A DNA stretch of 64,000 nucleotides from Haemonchus contortus (Eukaryota > Nematoda > Chromadorea > Rhabditida > Trichostrongylidae), in the NCBI GenBank assembly GCA_000469685.2, contig LS997565.1, positions 10,856,505-10,920,504 on the forward strand, given 5' to 3'. How positions within the stretch are numbered: position 1 is the stretch's first letter; each line of letters begins with the position of its first letter. Both the position numbers and the translations under genes were made by a program. Below the pieces are notes generated by a model. The model made no database searches. It saw only the letters and a program-made list of their open reading frames with translations, and had not been told where the DNA came from. This document shows, piece after piece, positions 11,261-24,705 of the stretch.

Positions 11261-14200
11261 TTACAAAAACGAACCGTCGCCGAGGACCTTGTTCTGGTGT
11301 TTCAGGAATTGCTTGAATCGTGCGTCCTGGAAGTGACGAGTTCAATCTCTAAAACTCCACAAGCTTGAAGAAATAAGTCCTACCTCGGTGATGGACTCTC
11401 GTTTTTCATCAAATGAGGAACCAAGGATGCTTGACTGCCCCCAGCTGAAACCACCCGAAGGCGAGCCAAATATCATCTCACTAATGCTGAGTCTACGCGG
11501 GCGTGGAACATCAACAGGTGAACTGATTGAGCTGTAAATTCACATATTCCTGATAAGTAATAGCGGTATATAATAATTCAGCGAGTAACTTACTTGGAGC
11601 GGGAGGAATCGATCGAACTTCGCAATCCTTCTGAGTCGCTGGATCCTACCGACACAGTACGCTGTTTCATTGACAGCTTTGGAGGCTTCCATAAGCAATC
11701 AGTGTCATAATCCATGCGAACCTGAACCAAAAAATTCTCATGAAACAACATCAACAATAGTCAACAAGCTAACAAACTACTAAATACCCCGTCGTCAACA
11801 TGCGCGGGTACAGCGGGCTTGAAAGTAATATTCGCGGTTCCTACTAATTCACTCACAGTTGGTGGCTTGGACATCCTGAAATGAAGAGAGCAGAGTGATA
11901 CATTCACAAATTTCCAACTCTTATATCTGAGCTACGCCTTCCTTTTTCACTCTCATTCACTCGATGAAAACACTCTCTCAGGCTGTTGCAAGCACGTGCT
12001 GTGCCTTGCTCGTAAACATGGGTACACCCATGGCTATTCGAAAACATGGCAGTTTCTTTTGGGGTGTATTCCCCCAAGCCACAGGTATACATATGGAAAA
12101 AGCCTCCACTCTAGCACCCTCGAGTTTTTTCTGCTTGATGATGCCATAATCCATTTTCTCAATCGAAATAACATCAAAAATCCATTCAAAACATGAGGTG
12201 TCACGAGGCGGAGCAGGGCCTTTGCAAATGGTTATCAACAAAAGTGCTCTCCCACTCGTTACACCAACACTTCTCCACGGCGTTTCTTCAACAGATTGAT
12301 AAAGAGGGACGAAATGATGTGGGAAGGTTCTAACAAAGGTAAGCACACAAATGTCAACTGACTGATTGTGAGAAAGGAAGGAGGCGCATGCGGGTGGTGT
12401 GAGAGTAATTATGAGTCGACATCACGTTTTCTAACAAAACAACATGGTTTTCGCTTGGGCTTAGTCAACAACAACTACAAATTTTTCTAAAAATACGCTT
12501 CCAAGCACAGTCAAAAGAATGGCATGGCTGAAGAATAAAGGTCAAAAACTGTCAGCACCGAGGAAAAACATTATTTGATTGACTTGATTAAACAATATCA
12601 CGTGGAATTATGACTAACGATGCGAAGAGTGAAGTCCAAAGTTCGGGATTTTTTTTTTTCTGTGTACCTTTCTAAATGTGGAAACAAATGCAGGAAGTAC
12701 TTTTTATTTGGAGCCGTAACAACTGACTCCTGTGAGTCGGAAGTCTTTTATCTTTTACTTGGGTAAAGGGCAACAAAGGGGCTGCACTTTTCCTTGAACC
12801 AATGTCACGTGTATTCTTATCTCCGTGAGCCCATGCAACTCTGCCCCCTCAGGGTCAGATGACAACACGTGACAAAGCTTTTCCACAACATTTTTTATTG
12901 CGAACACAAGCTTTCTCCTGTGTACACAGCTAAATTAAGAAATGCTCAGTGAGGCAGAACACTCACCAAGACACGTAAGGAGGGGAAATATTCCTTCATT
13001 ATTCCAGTACACTAAAACACTAGCTGGTTAATAATAACAATAATAAGTAGCACTCATGAACCTTGTCCCACAAGGGTAAAGGTTAACAGAGTGGGCAGCA
13101 CTCCATCCCCTCCCCCCATCCCCCCCCCCTTCCCCCTCCCACCCTAAGATGAAACCGACGTGATCTTTACGAATTCGCTGGTTTTATAAAGCCATGACGA
13201 CAACTTTCTAAGCGCAATCGACATTGCAATTGTAAAAGCCCCTTTGATGGTGCTTGCTATCTAAACTCCCCGGTTCCTTCTCCGCGAAAGACCATCTTAT
13301 ACTGAAATCAATAATTCCATCCTGATAATAATCGACCAGTTACGGACGAGAAGGTTCCGATAGCTGGAAGAGATCGGAGAGATCCAATCCCACAAGTTTC
13401 AAGGGAAACCTGGCGATTTTGTCTGCATCGCTACCCAACTTGAAAGCATCCATATGATATGAACGAAGAATACACCACGTCGTTTATCAACATCGACGTT
13501 TTATGTCGAAAGTGTTTGTCCTACCACCATTAATAAATCTCAAATATGGTGTCCCTTTATAACGGCACACAAAAAAGGCCACTTGCATTACCGATTGGGG
13601 TGTTAAGATGACCGTGGGGCGCAAAATTGAAAAAAGGTCAATATAATGAATGCCTTTCCGAAGCTAGGACTCTATAAAGCTTTTCTGTATCCAAGTCGAG
13701 CTTTCTCGAAACGAGGGCAAAACAATGTAAGTGACTATAAATTTGCTGTCTGCAGACTGTGTTCAAACCGCACACCTCGATACTCGATCAACTGCTGTTC
13801 TCTGATGAATTACCTCATAAATAGATTCTTTTCAAATTTAGCCCCGCTTGAAAGCTCTAAACAACAACCACATAACAAATCACCACGTGCTGCTGCAACC
13901 TGGAGATCAGTGAGAATCCTAAAGAACTTATGACCGCCCCTCAACAGCTGTCATCTCTCTGGTTTCGCTGTCCGCAAGTGACACGGAATTCGAATAGGGG
14001 TAAACATCAGTTACACAAAATTCAATGCATCACAGAACCAGGTCATATCAACATCGCGACAATCCACCAATGTACTCCAGAATGAAACCATACAGATCAA
14101 AGAACTTAACAACTGAAAACTAGAAGAACCCGACGACCAGATTAACAATGAGCCGAATGTTCTAGAAGAGGTTATCAGCCGGGTCAACAATGCGATTAGG

Positions 14201-15190
14201 GAGGACGACCGAAGACAACTGCGTCGGACCAACTGCGAGAAGGTTCCTTTCACCCGTTAAAGGGTCACAATAAGAGAGGGCGAACAAAGAAAAGAACCGA
14301 AAGACAGATAGTCTACAGGAAGCAAAAATGTAAGCTTTGAAAGCTTTTTTTGAGCACTCTAATTTGTCGAGTACACCAAAAATCAGCGAAGTTGAATTCA
14401 GCTTTGGGTAATACATTCAGGTTGTTGCGGAGTCGGCTTCTTATGTTTGAGCTCTTTTTTAACGTCAAACTTCCTTTACAACCGTCCCAATGAGAAATTC
14501 GTTGGAGCTTTGACACCCCTGCTATTACGCATCAGTCGATGGAAGGCACCATCCTCTCCTTAATGTAACAATACAATAGCTAGGCTCAGCACCTGCCATT
14601 CAATATTAACGACCCCTCAACATTGCTCATCCCAACTGATTCCCTACAAGCTAGACAGAGCTCATATGTTTCACTTACTTTTCATCTTCTGAGTGTTTAC
14701 CAAAGTTACTGCGCAAATTTTCGAAGCAACATAAAAACATGCTGTAAAGACTGTGCAAACGGTTAAAGAGGGTTGTGCGGAGTTGCCAGTTGGAGATTTA
14801 GACCAAGTAGAGGACAATTGAATTCTGCAGCTATGAATGCAGCTAGAATCCCTCAAGTCAAAAAAGACGAGACGGAAACATACTTCACAGTGCAATTCCT
14901 TAGGCGTATGTGCCTAATTGTTTGTAGTGACATTCTACCATATTCATGGAAATTTTTCGGATACAAGTAAATGAATAAAGACAACTATTTCAAACGACCC
15001 TGCATGTGATGCCCAACAGTTACTCGTTAACTAACCATCACCCTCAACCGACTCCGATCAAAGCCAAAAAATGGTCAACCGGGAAGAAAGGACTATCAAC
15101 TGACTCAAAGCGGAATTAAAACATCTCTCATACAACACAGCACCGAAAAAATCAGCAAACTTACCACACTGGCGGTGCAGGAGAGGACAT
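11261..15190 (-). CDS. Serine-rich protein of unknown function, 172 aa, six exons
   Basis: I do not recognise this protein. Six minus-strand exons join in frame: 15190-15165, 14741-14679, 11875-11788, 11721-11594, 11531-11384 and 11326-11261. Junction phases agree (2, 2, 0, 2, 0), and acceptors are good TTTCAG or TTACAG sites. The start ATG has an ACC context. The N-terminus (MSSPAPPV) is followed by a Cys-containing segment. The middle and C-terminal half are rich in Ser, Pro and Arg, with several possible kinase sites and a motif RPRRLSISEMIFGSPSGGF. The tail is QFLKHQNKVLG. No membrane segment or zinc site is evident, so it may be a soluble, partly disordered phosphoprotein. The second intron is 2.8 kb. 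The ATG at residue 31, just after its acceptor, could be a second, spliced-leader start. Confidence 0.65.
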
Positions 15191-17795
15191 GGTGGTGGTT
15201 AGAAGACTTTCAGATAGGTACAATTCTAGGCAGAATGTTCTCCAACAGAGGAGCGATATGATTATATCTCCGTTTGGCGGGGCGGACCCTGAGTGACGAC
15301 AACATTGGCCGTTCTCTGAGCGCGCGTTGATAGGCCACAAGCTACGCCCAAGATTGCCGTCAGAGTACAAGCAAGAACCTATGAAAATGCACGCAAATGC
15401 TCTATTACTTCGTCATGGGACCTCTCTGACCCTGCGAAAAAAATATATCGCGTCATTGACGAAAAACAACTCATGCTTTTCGTTGAAATTTTTTATCGCT
15501 CACGAAAAATCTATTCACACTTATATTTACCATTAATTTCAGACCACTTTCACAATCGAGGCCCAGTCAAACTACTGCCTTCTAAGGAGGGTCACCTCAT
15601 GGCCAAATGGAGCACTACAAATAGACATTCACAACTGTCTGGCATCACACTTATTCAACTTTCACCTCAAAATTCAGAGTCCAACTATATGAAACACTCA
15701 CCACATGACGTCAATCGGATCCATAGGCATTTTGAAAGAATTTCAATCTGGAAAAAAACATATTGAAATGAATAAGTGAGACAGTACCTTTCTTAACAAC
15801 GAATACGATAAAAAGCCAAGAATCGAAAATCGACACATATGTAAATCATGATGCAACACCGTCACACATAACGACCAGATGCGATATGACAGGAATGCAA
15901 AAAGGAGAATGGGAGATAGAAAAGCCTATTAACTTAAAGCTTCCAGGAATTTAATCTTAGGAAACGAACCATGGTGTGAAAAAACTGACAAATTAACTGG
16001 AAATACGAAGAACGGAAAGCCCTATGCATGTTACCCATGAGCAGCTTAAATACGTGGTGGTTGTAGCAGCAACCTCGATGTCCTCTAAGTGCGACCGAGG
16101 CGAACAACTTGAACGACGATCAACTGGTAAAGATTCATGGCAGAAGTGAAACCATAATAAATCACTCAACAATACGAGCCTATTTACATTGTCTGCCAGT
16201 ATGCCTGTCACACGATATGAATCACAAGTCCACGAATATACGCATATATGAGCAAGTGACCAGTACATATACCTTTTGAAAGAAGTTAGCAATACAATTG
16301 AAGCCTTTCACTAGCACACTAGAAGGCATTCCTAAGCGTGGTGGGGCCCTGCCAAAAGAGGTTGGTTATCCGAAATAGGATTCTTCCCTCACAAGAAAAG
16401 GCAAAAACAAAATGGCAAAGGATATTCATCCCCTATAGACTTACTAATTCATAAGGTTTCTAAGGATAACCATATCCAAAGGAGCAAGCCGGAGGAACGC
16501 ACTTCAGAGCAATTTAAAGCGGTTTAATTACAAAGCGAAGGCAGCGTTTATCAAAACCAAACTCCTAATGCTAGTTAAGTTTAGTTGCGCTTAGTAATTA
16601 ATAGCTACTCAGCAGCGTTTTGATGAGCACCTGCAGGAAACAAGCATCAAATCCTAGAAGGAGCAGATACTTCAGTTACCGGGGAAACAAATCGGCCCTG
16701 TTATGAAAATGGCACGTTTCTTCTTGTTTCGTAGCTCAAATAAGCATAGATAAATCTTCACATTACGTGCCTGTGGGTACACCTGCACCGCAGAAAACCC
16801 ATAGAGCACTATACAAACGCGTGGCAGCCGCTGGAGGACATCCACAGGGGATGGAGAAAAACAAAACATACGAAGGACAAAAGAAGTATGGCTTCCGTCG
16901 ATGGAAAACTGGACTGTTTTATACAAACTAGAAGGTCATAAAAATGAACCCACCCACTTTTTCACTCCAGTACTAAACGTATGTACGGAGGGTGACCTAT
17001 GTCGCGTGACTAGAATGAATGCCCCTGGAAGAATGGAAGAATTTGTTGTTGATCAGAAAAGATAGGCGATGAACAGAAACGTAACGTTTCAATGCAAAAT
17101 AGGGTATTCAGAAAAAAGCGAAATGAAAGCTGTTTCGGAGGCAAATGCTTGTCTTTTACATTTTTATGTGGAATATTTGCACTTTTGGATCGTAATGCCA
17201 ACCCTGTGAATAGAAAACACTTGCAATTTTTCGGCAACATTACAACACCTTCCACAATAAGAAACTTTCGGAGGCTACAGTCAGTTGAATGCAATGCTTC
17301 GTAGGATAATCTTGCAGGGAAAAGACTAAATACAACACTTACAAACATATTGCAGAAATTACAACGTTACAACTACCTACTTTCTGTGTTAGAAAGGCGA
17401 GTGCTCCTCATCACTCCATATCTTCTCTTACGAACCATCCGTTCACATTGCTGCGCCGAAGGATCATCAGAATGTAATGCTTTGGTAAGAAAAAGGTTGT
17501 CAGATGAAGATGCAAGCAATAATAGGAAGTCACCAGATGGAACATAAAAGTAAACAGAATTCTACACACTACATCGGAATAGAAGCAGGAAGGCACTGAG
17601 AAGAACTGACCAAGAGAAAAGCGAAGAAAATGATAAGGATGAAAGGGCAATATGGAAGTTATGGAAATGGAACAGTGAATGACAGAAATAAAATGAAGAA
17701 CGGAAAATGGCGCGAAACAATTGCCAGGGATCTGCCGAGGAGCTTGCAGGACATCATGTATTTGTGAACTCTAATTGAAAGGCATGATGACTAGG
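15191..17795. other. Intergenic stretch, no supported gene
   Basis: Short frames are present on both strands, but none has convincing splice sites or a recognisable motif. Confidence 0.35.
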
Positions 17796-18939
17796 TTAGG
17801 TGGCCTTTTCCAGTAAGAGCAGTCCCCAGTTACGATAGAATTCTTGCAGGCATAATTCGAACGCTAATTCTAACCCTTTTTCTGTTACACCATCAATACT
17901 TTTAAAAATGAGCACGAAATGCATCCAATCTGTGAAGTTACCCTTTCCAATTCTTGCCACTTTACAATCTCCCAGAACGTTATCACGATCGCATAAAGTG
18001 TAGACGAAAAAAAGGGTGGTGTCCAGGAAAAAAACGTGACGTCTTTGTGATGTAACTGACAAGAATTACTGAACTGATAACGTATGGAAAGATTTATTTA
18101 TATTGCACGCTAAAAACTCCTTGCTCACGCACATCCGGGAAATAAACTGTACAGGGACAGTTTACAAACAAAAAACAGCTGCACACCTCCACAGTTTATA
18201 GTTGCTGTGCTGGCCGTTCTATTGATTAACACGTGCTATCCACAGATTCCAAACCCCGTCCAACTATTGCGACCGTATCTATCAAGGACGCTCTTACCAC
18301 ATATTGTCCGATATGAAAGCATCGAAGATTGCCCGATCAAAAACCAGTGCCAGACGAACTCAGAACCGATAATCCTTGATAGGAAGGGGGCTGACCATAG
18401 CGGTATTAGCTTTAATCGTTCCATGGAATCTGCTCATTTCGTTTTTTCGATTCCTCATACCACAATTGTGTAGCGACCTAGGAGCAATCGAAAAAGAAAA
18501 AAATTTCCTGGAACGATTAAACCTCATACCACCCAAGTTCGATAGTGTCATGTTAGAACCGTGCCCGGTCACCTGCGCACATACTCGAGTTGCAGAAATA
18601 GCAATGACAAATCAAATGAAAAAAAACTTGTTTTCAGTTGTGCCGATTTCCTGTACTATTTTTGCAAACGAGTATTCTCTAATTTGAGTACCTTTGTTCC
18701 CAAATGTTACGCACCCCTTCGACAGCAGGCATGGCACAAATATATCACAATGCTGTGCAACTACCATCAAAGATCTAAGAACACAATTAGCTACTCTCAT
18801 AAACGAGCTAAAGTGTTTTTTGGCTCGCATGAACATCAGCGAAGGCGACTATTAAACTATAATACATAGCCTCATTAACTAAAGGTAGCACGAAGGTGGA
18901 TCGAGGTGACTTACACTTTGCCAAATTGATTTCTTCCAT
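17796..18939 (-). CDS. Candidate two-exon gene, unknown product, ~94 aa
   Basis: A short first exon (18939-18915, MEEINLAK plus one base) ends at GTAAGTC. A last exon (18055-17796) follows TTGTCAG, and the phases match (1 to 1). The last exon is 86 codons with protein-like composition, containing DNVLGDCKVARIGKGNFTDW and ending in a Leu/Glu-rich helix. I recognise no family. The intron of about 860 bases holds an opposing open region (18195-18849), so one of the two models may be wrong, or one gene may lie inside the other. Confidence 0.35.
18195..18849 (+). CDS. Possible secreted Cys-containing protein, fragmentary
   Basis: After CTCCACAG at 18187-18194 a frame opens with a hydrophobic stretch (FIVAVLAVLLINTC) like a signal peptide, then a Cys-containing region (to about 18350). 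A second frame (about 18480-18849) carries EPCPVTCAHTR and then, after a stop at 18685-18687, CCATTIKDLRTQLATLINEL and a terminal stop. The last part looks like an amphipathic helix with two Asn-linked glycosylation motifs. I could not join the parts with consistent phases. This may be an imperfect model, a pseudogene or chance. Confidence 0.25.
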
Positions 18940-21900
18940 ATCCAAATTTTTTACCCTTCTTTTGTTAATAGGCAGATGGAGGGAACAAAGCTATTTTGAC
19001 ATCAATGGTGGCGATCTACACTAAAGTATAGCAAATTAAGGCAGTAGCTGTATACTCATGACAGGAAAGCCAGCTGTCTTAGGAATGTCACGAAGGGACA
19101 CCGGTTTTAGAAACAGAGCCGTTTGATTCTGATTCTGATTTGAACCGATGTTACGATTCCAATTAATCTCTGACTAGTATCGCAGCCAACAAAGACCAAC
19201 ACCTCGCATTATATATCTAGCACTAACAATAAGCACTAAACAACAACAACAAGACTCGACAGTTTGTGTAAGTAAGATTGTGATAAAGTAACTTATTCAA
19301 CACTTTAGTTAGTACAAGGAGAGAGGGATAGACAGCCAAGTGTGACCAAACATGAATATTAATCAAGCATACTTGCGGATTCCTGCACAATACCATGTTC
19401 AGTTAACGGATATGCCGCCCAATGGTATTCCAATAATCAACGCCTCTTACATGGAATTAATGGGTTCATGGAGCACCGGTAGGATTACGATAGGAACTTA
19501 GGCACTTATGGATATTAAGTCATTGTCACGAGAAGTGGATGAATGCCGATCGGCTAAAAAAAGCGATGAAAACGAGCGCGAAAAAGGCGATGGGGCAGGC
19601 GATGGGCACGTGCTCTCCCGAGCCGCCCTATTTAAAGGACGTTCGACGAGCCATCGTCGTCGATGGACAGCGGGGCAGATATTTCGCCAAAAGCCCCTTG
19701 ATTTTGAGATAATCGCCGGACCATAGAACGCTTGCACTTACCCAAAAACATTGAAGTCATGGGATTCACAAAGGAAAACACCTCCTAGTATTGAAATTCA
19801 GTGGCCAAATGCACTTTTGATGTGCAGAAAAGCTTTTTCCAGAGTTCATTTGATAGGAAAGGGCTATGTCGAGGAAAGACGTGACCTCACGAGTCCTTTG
19901 GAGAAAGGCCGGTGTGATAATAGAAATGGAGTAATGTTACAAAAGCTTTTCATCGAAAAACCTTTTGGTAAGGAACGAATCTGCGATCCCACAATCATTT
20001 CGTTATCGACACAAGTTCGTTGGCATCTAGTTTGAGTCTGAAGGAATTTATACTACCAATCGGGAACTGATAGAGAAGTACAACTTTAGTTGCCACTGCA
20101 TAATCAGCTTCCAAGCAACCGCTTTTTGCTCAAATGCGAGCTTACTGATGTGAGGGTAGTACCAACGGGGGAATAACTACCCCAGCACTGCAATAAACTC
20201 GATGTTACACTTAAACATTATGAGTCACAATATTCACAATACAAATAGCTTGTTCTGAGCACAATTTAAATAATTCTTTATATGCAGCAGTATGCAGAAG
20301 CCGATTATTCTCGTGGGTCCTTCAAGAATGGGTATTCCAGTGCCTGAAGAACGCTACTTTGTCTAGACAGCAGATTTTCATTTCAACAATACTGGTTACG
20401 ACTATGACAGCCGATAACTATGGTGACTGTCTGGATTCAAACTGTTAAGAACTACACCTGCACATTATGACCGGGTTGGAAATAGAATAATCCACTACTA
20501 ATTATAAGAAATCAGTGTCCTCCCAGACCATCGTGCTCCCAGAAGTAAAGGCCAACAGCTGAGGGACGAAAAAAACTCCACGAAAAAACCTCCCAGTACA
20601 ACTTTTTACATGTTGAAACGTGTGAGCGGCAGAAAAAAAAACCTCCAGGTGCATTTTTTACATGCTGAAACGTGTGAACTTCTCTTTACTACAAAGTTCA
20701 AATCTATTCATACACCTGAATTTTTCCGTCAGGATGGGTTTACACGTGTTGGCATGTAAGTTTAATTGGTCAACTAATAGGTACGGTATAGAAGACGCAA
20801 CTCAGACCTAATTTGCACGTACTGGTTATTTTGGAACACAATAACGAAGCAAACACGAAACCTATATACGGTGCGGTTGGTTGTTTACAGACTAGCTATA
20901 TCTGGTTTATGACCTGGGTAATACACATTTCTAGAAGAAATAATTTGATTACAGTATTATATCAAATGGTGTAATGATAGGTTGTTTATAGAATTCAAAA
21001 AAAAAAAACTCACTTAGACGAAGCAAAAGCTTGTTTCCGCATTCATTTTGCACCCAGTATGAAATGATTGAACCATGCTAGTCTAAATGAGAACCGATGG
21101 GAACGAAAATCCAATACGTGAACTCGGTTCCTACAGCAACCTCAGCGTAAAATGAATTGCAATGGATGCAGGATCCCACAGACAATATTTTTCCTTTCAC
21201 GGCGGAACTCCATTTAAATTGACGAATTCTCAACCCGTATAAAATGCATTATGAATGGAGCTGGGTTAGAACATATGACAGGTGATCTCTTGGGAAAGCA
21301 GCATTGCACCAGTATTCCTGGTTTGAGTTAGGTTGCATAGCTGGATTACGGTAGGAACCGTGTTACCGCGATGAATTTCGTTTCCGTTGAGAAGAAGTGA
21401 AATGGAAAATAGAGAAGAGAGACAGGCGGATTTAATTGGAACAACCACATCGTCGAAAACAGAAATAATGGAAAGGAAATGAAGAGATTTGGGTGGGAAG
21501 GAGCAAGGATTCAAAGGGGACGTTCGATTTGATGACTTGTTCCGGGGAAGACTGTACAACGACCGTTGGGACATTAATATCGCGGGTACTTATACTACCA
21601 AAGTCATTGAGCTACCTTTCTCTGAAGAAACGGTTCACGTGAGAATCTGCAGCAGCACGGAGTTTTTTGGTCGTGAGATCTTATCAGTCAGTGTAATAGC
21701 AGACTAAATGATCGGCGCCGCACGGCGAAAAGTCTTGAAGAGAATGTTTGGTCGATGGAGGGAGGGAAGTTTCCGCCCGCTCAATGTGGGTGTTCTTTGC
21801 TCGCGGTTTCTCATCCTTTAGTACACTGGCACCGCCAGGATGAAAGGGACATATATACTTGACTGAAGTCAAATGACTTTACTTGGTTAGTATGCACTAA

Positions 21901-23303
21901 GCTTTTCTCTTCGAAAAGCCTGGCCAGAAGGATGTGGGTAGGGGAAGCGATGGTTCCGTCGTGTAACGCGAATCGCTTCTGGTAGTGGCTAGTTGCCTTG
22001 AAACTCGTAAGTTACGTCCCTATCCACCCTTCTTACTCGGCGCAACTCAATACACACTTCGTGCCAGCGTACAGGACTGAAACAACTCAGGTAAATGAGA
22101 ATAAATAAGCACCCAAACATGCAGCAAGTAAGTCAACTAGCAATTATGTTGTGCAAATACCTAAGCATGCTACGAAGCCGCTGCTCTTACCTTCAGGGAT
22201 ACCAGCTGCCTCGTTGAGTGGGCACAGACAATTTTACGAATGAGGCAGCGCGCTCGAAACACTCACTATGTACCCATGGGAAGCCATCTGACTCCATTGA
22301 GTAAACCAGTGTATGGCAGGCTGTCTCAATCGACAACTAGTGTGGGTGAACGGCGCCTACCTTTTGGGAACCCTTTGGGACTCAAAGACTTGCGAGGACA
22401 AGAAAAGGTCAAAATGAATAACAATCCTTATTAGTGCATGCACCGACTGAAAACAAAGATGTTATCCTCAAGGTGTAAAGTTACATACAAACCTTCTTTG
22501 CCAGTCTGAGTCAATGAAGAGAGGATGCCTACGATGCACTCAAAAAGAACTTAGCGCTCAGTGTAATACACGCGAGCTATGCATAGCTCGCGACTGAAGA
22601 CAAATCAACAGCTATTTATAAAATTGAATGGGTGGGAATAAATTCCAAAAAAGAATAATCAAACGGATTAGGTTACGGGAACTATCTGGTTACCTCTACA
22701 TAAACATAAGGAATGAGACCTCAAGAGCAAGAAATTATTTAGGTCTGTCTATTGTTGATCTATTTCACACCGTAATCATAATAAAAAAGAAAACTAGATA
22801 AAATTCATTCTGCTCTACCCTTCACAGTGGCTTAGGATTGGCCTGGCTCTGATTAGTGAGTGTGTGTGTGGGGGGGGGGGGGTTCAAATTCAAAGGAAGG
22901 CGCATATTCTGGGTTCTCAAGACGGCCATAGATAGCGCGCTCTAATACTCTGTTAAATTCAAAGATACAAAACAATAACTGGCAAAGTGCCAAATAATAG
23001 ACAAAAGACACTTCTCGTAGCGTTGAGGGATCGTTCGGCTTGTCTTCCTCGAGAAAGTTTACTCAACGCGATCACAGCACAGATTAAAAGGCAACAAGGA
23101 CGTGACGGAAATTTATGGTTCAATAACAAAGCAAAAACACCTAAAAATGCACTCAGGTATGCACGTCATAGGACCAAGTCCATTTAGTTTTACACCCCGC
23201 CCTTTGGTATTTGCACTATAGGCATCACCATCTGGACCCAATGAACTTCTTACGATTAAATCTAACATAACCTAACGCGGAAATAAAACAACTGCTAAGT
23301 TAC
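18940..23303. other. Intergenic stretch with dispersed repeat fragments
   Basis: No gene is supported. Bases 21110-21360 share phrases with the palindromic repeat flanks near 9280 and 27290. A TATA-like CTATTTAAAGG lies at 19628 downstream of a CACGTG, but no convincing gene follows. A poly-G run is at about 22869, and a perfect 22-base palindrome is at 22571-22592. Confidence 0.35.
22571..22592. repeat. Perfect 22-base palindrome
   Basis: The sequence is CGCGAGCTATG followed at once by its exact reverse complement. It has no spacer. It could be a binding site for a dimeric factor or simply chance. Confidence 0.6.
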
Positions 23304-23556
23304 CAACTCCATATTGGCTCACGAGGAAGGTGCTCTTCTTCAGAACCAAGCCTGGCTATAAGGATTGGAAAAAAAGGTTGGTAAGAACAGTTTGAACGGA
23401 AACGCATTCACTTACCGACTCCGCTAGAAACTTCTCCATCGAATTCTCCATTCTCTCTCTTTTGTTTCGCGATTTAGAAGACCTTTGACTGAGGAAAATA
23501 AGAATGTAAAGAAGAGTGAAAAGAAGACGTAGAAATGTTCCAAAATAACCGACCAT
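23304..23556 (-). CDS. Probable 5' exons of a membrane-anchored protein
   Basis: The first exon (23556-23416) starts with ATG and encodes 47 residues: a hydrophobic segment (FLRLLFTLLYILIFL, residues 8-22) followed by a basic stretch (SSKSRNKRER). This suits a type II signal anchor or uncleaved signal. It ends in frame at GTAAGTG. A likely second exon (23355-23304) follows CCTTATAG and ends at GTAACT. Further exons were not found. The function is unknown. Confidence 0.35.
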
Positions 23557-24179
23557 GATGGAGTTTCATTTCCGATTCGAAGCACTCAACCTACCCTTGT
23601 ATAAAACCAAGAAAAAGAGGGAAACTTCGGTGCCCACCAGATGCCCAATGCAGAATGTGAAAGTTTTGAGCGAGCTTTCATATTGCAATCCAATTTCACA
23701 GGGGAAACGCAGTTTGGTCAACATAAAACCCTCCCTTGAACGAGCGAAATCGAACAAACGCTAGAATCTTTCCAATATTGTTGAGTACTGCTTACAGATA
23801 TGCCTGAATGGGCTTACAGGCCCGTTTGCCAAGTTCTAAGCTGTGTTGCAGTGAAAAACAAGGGGCATGCAGAATCGATTCCAAAAAACGGAGGCAAACG
23901 TGAACGGGAAGAGAGCGCACGTGGCCGCTCGTCGAGAACAAATGTCGACGGATGCGGGGGAGAAGCACGGTGTCACATTGCCAGCAAAAATTCGCTTTGT
24001 TGTATCGGCACTGTAAATATTCAGTCATCGAAGTGCACTTTCACAGAAAACATTGTCATAAAGCTGGAAAATTGTTTCGGATCTCGTGGCTGCTGTAATC
24101 AATGAAAAAGAATCGTCTCCGCTGGAACAATACAAGAAATTGTGCCGTTCTTCGAATGTTACACCATTCCCATTGCCGT

Positions 24180-24705
24180 CGTCGTTCAGGTGTTCGCTGG
24201 ACGTCTTGAGGGATCCTGTCGATAAAAGCCCTGGTCCAACGGTCATCCCGAAATCGTATGACGTGTCCAGCTCACCCGATCTTCGACCTCTCTCTGGGCG
24301 TAAGCAATGGCGTTCGCTGACCGAGCTCGGAACTCCGGATTCCCCGTTGCATCCGCGGGTGAAGGGAAGTTTCGAGCATCGTCCTTTCGACAGCGCATTG
24401 AACGACGTTGACTGCACGTTTATCCTGCACCCGTAGAGTCCAAGTTTCCGAGGTGTACTTCAAAGTAGGAAGGGCCGCAGAGTCGAAATGGCGAGCACAA
24501 AGTCTGATGCTCTTTGTATTCTTCACTAATCCCTCGACATTCTTGAATGATACCCACGCCGCCGGTTTCCTTCTGCTCAGCTCCGGAGCTAGGTCTTTCA
24601 TCATTTTGAGTTCTCAACCTTGGTATAGTTAGCTGAAGCATTCCTAGATGTTCGTACCATTGAAGTTGAACCGAATGCTCTCCCCACGCGGTGGACGTCC
24701 TCCAA
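24180..24705 (-). pseudogene. RTE-type non-LTR retrotransposon fragment (end of RT ORF)
   Basis: On the minus strand the frame reads MMKDLAPELSRRK, then a region with LPTLKYTSETWTLRVQDK, VERTMLETSL and QRGIRSSELGQRT, and then AGHVIRFRDDRWTRAFIDRI. From knowledge of the family, this is the C-terminal part of RTE-clade reverse transcriptase ORFs common in hookworm genomes. A stop (TGA, 24272-24274) replaces the expected Trp just before AGHV, and a few codons are missing before it. Upstream (to about 24705) similarity continues in poor shape; the endonuclease and catalytic RT motifs are absent. This is a dead relic. Confidence 0.8.

Noticed and set aside
11978..12346. Minus-strand 122-codon frame (11978-12346)
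   Set aside because: It lies in the long intron of the serine-rich gene, has no good splice sites in phase with neighbouring exons, and has no known motif.
19607..19640. Core promoter (CACGTG upstream of CTATTTAAAGG)
   Set aside because: No coding exon or RNA gene with support follows on either strand, so the motif alone is not enough.
24086..24436. Plus-strand open frame of about 117 codons with good codon use
   Set aside because: It is exactly antisense to an RTE reverse transcriptase relic whose family motifs are clear on the minus strand. It also has no ATG start.
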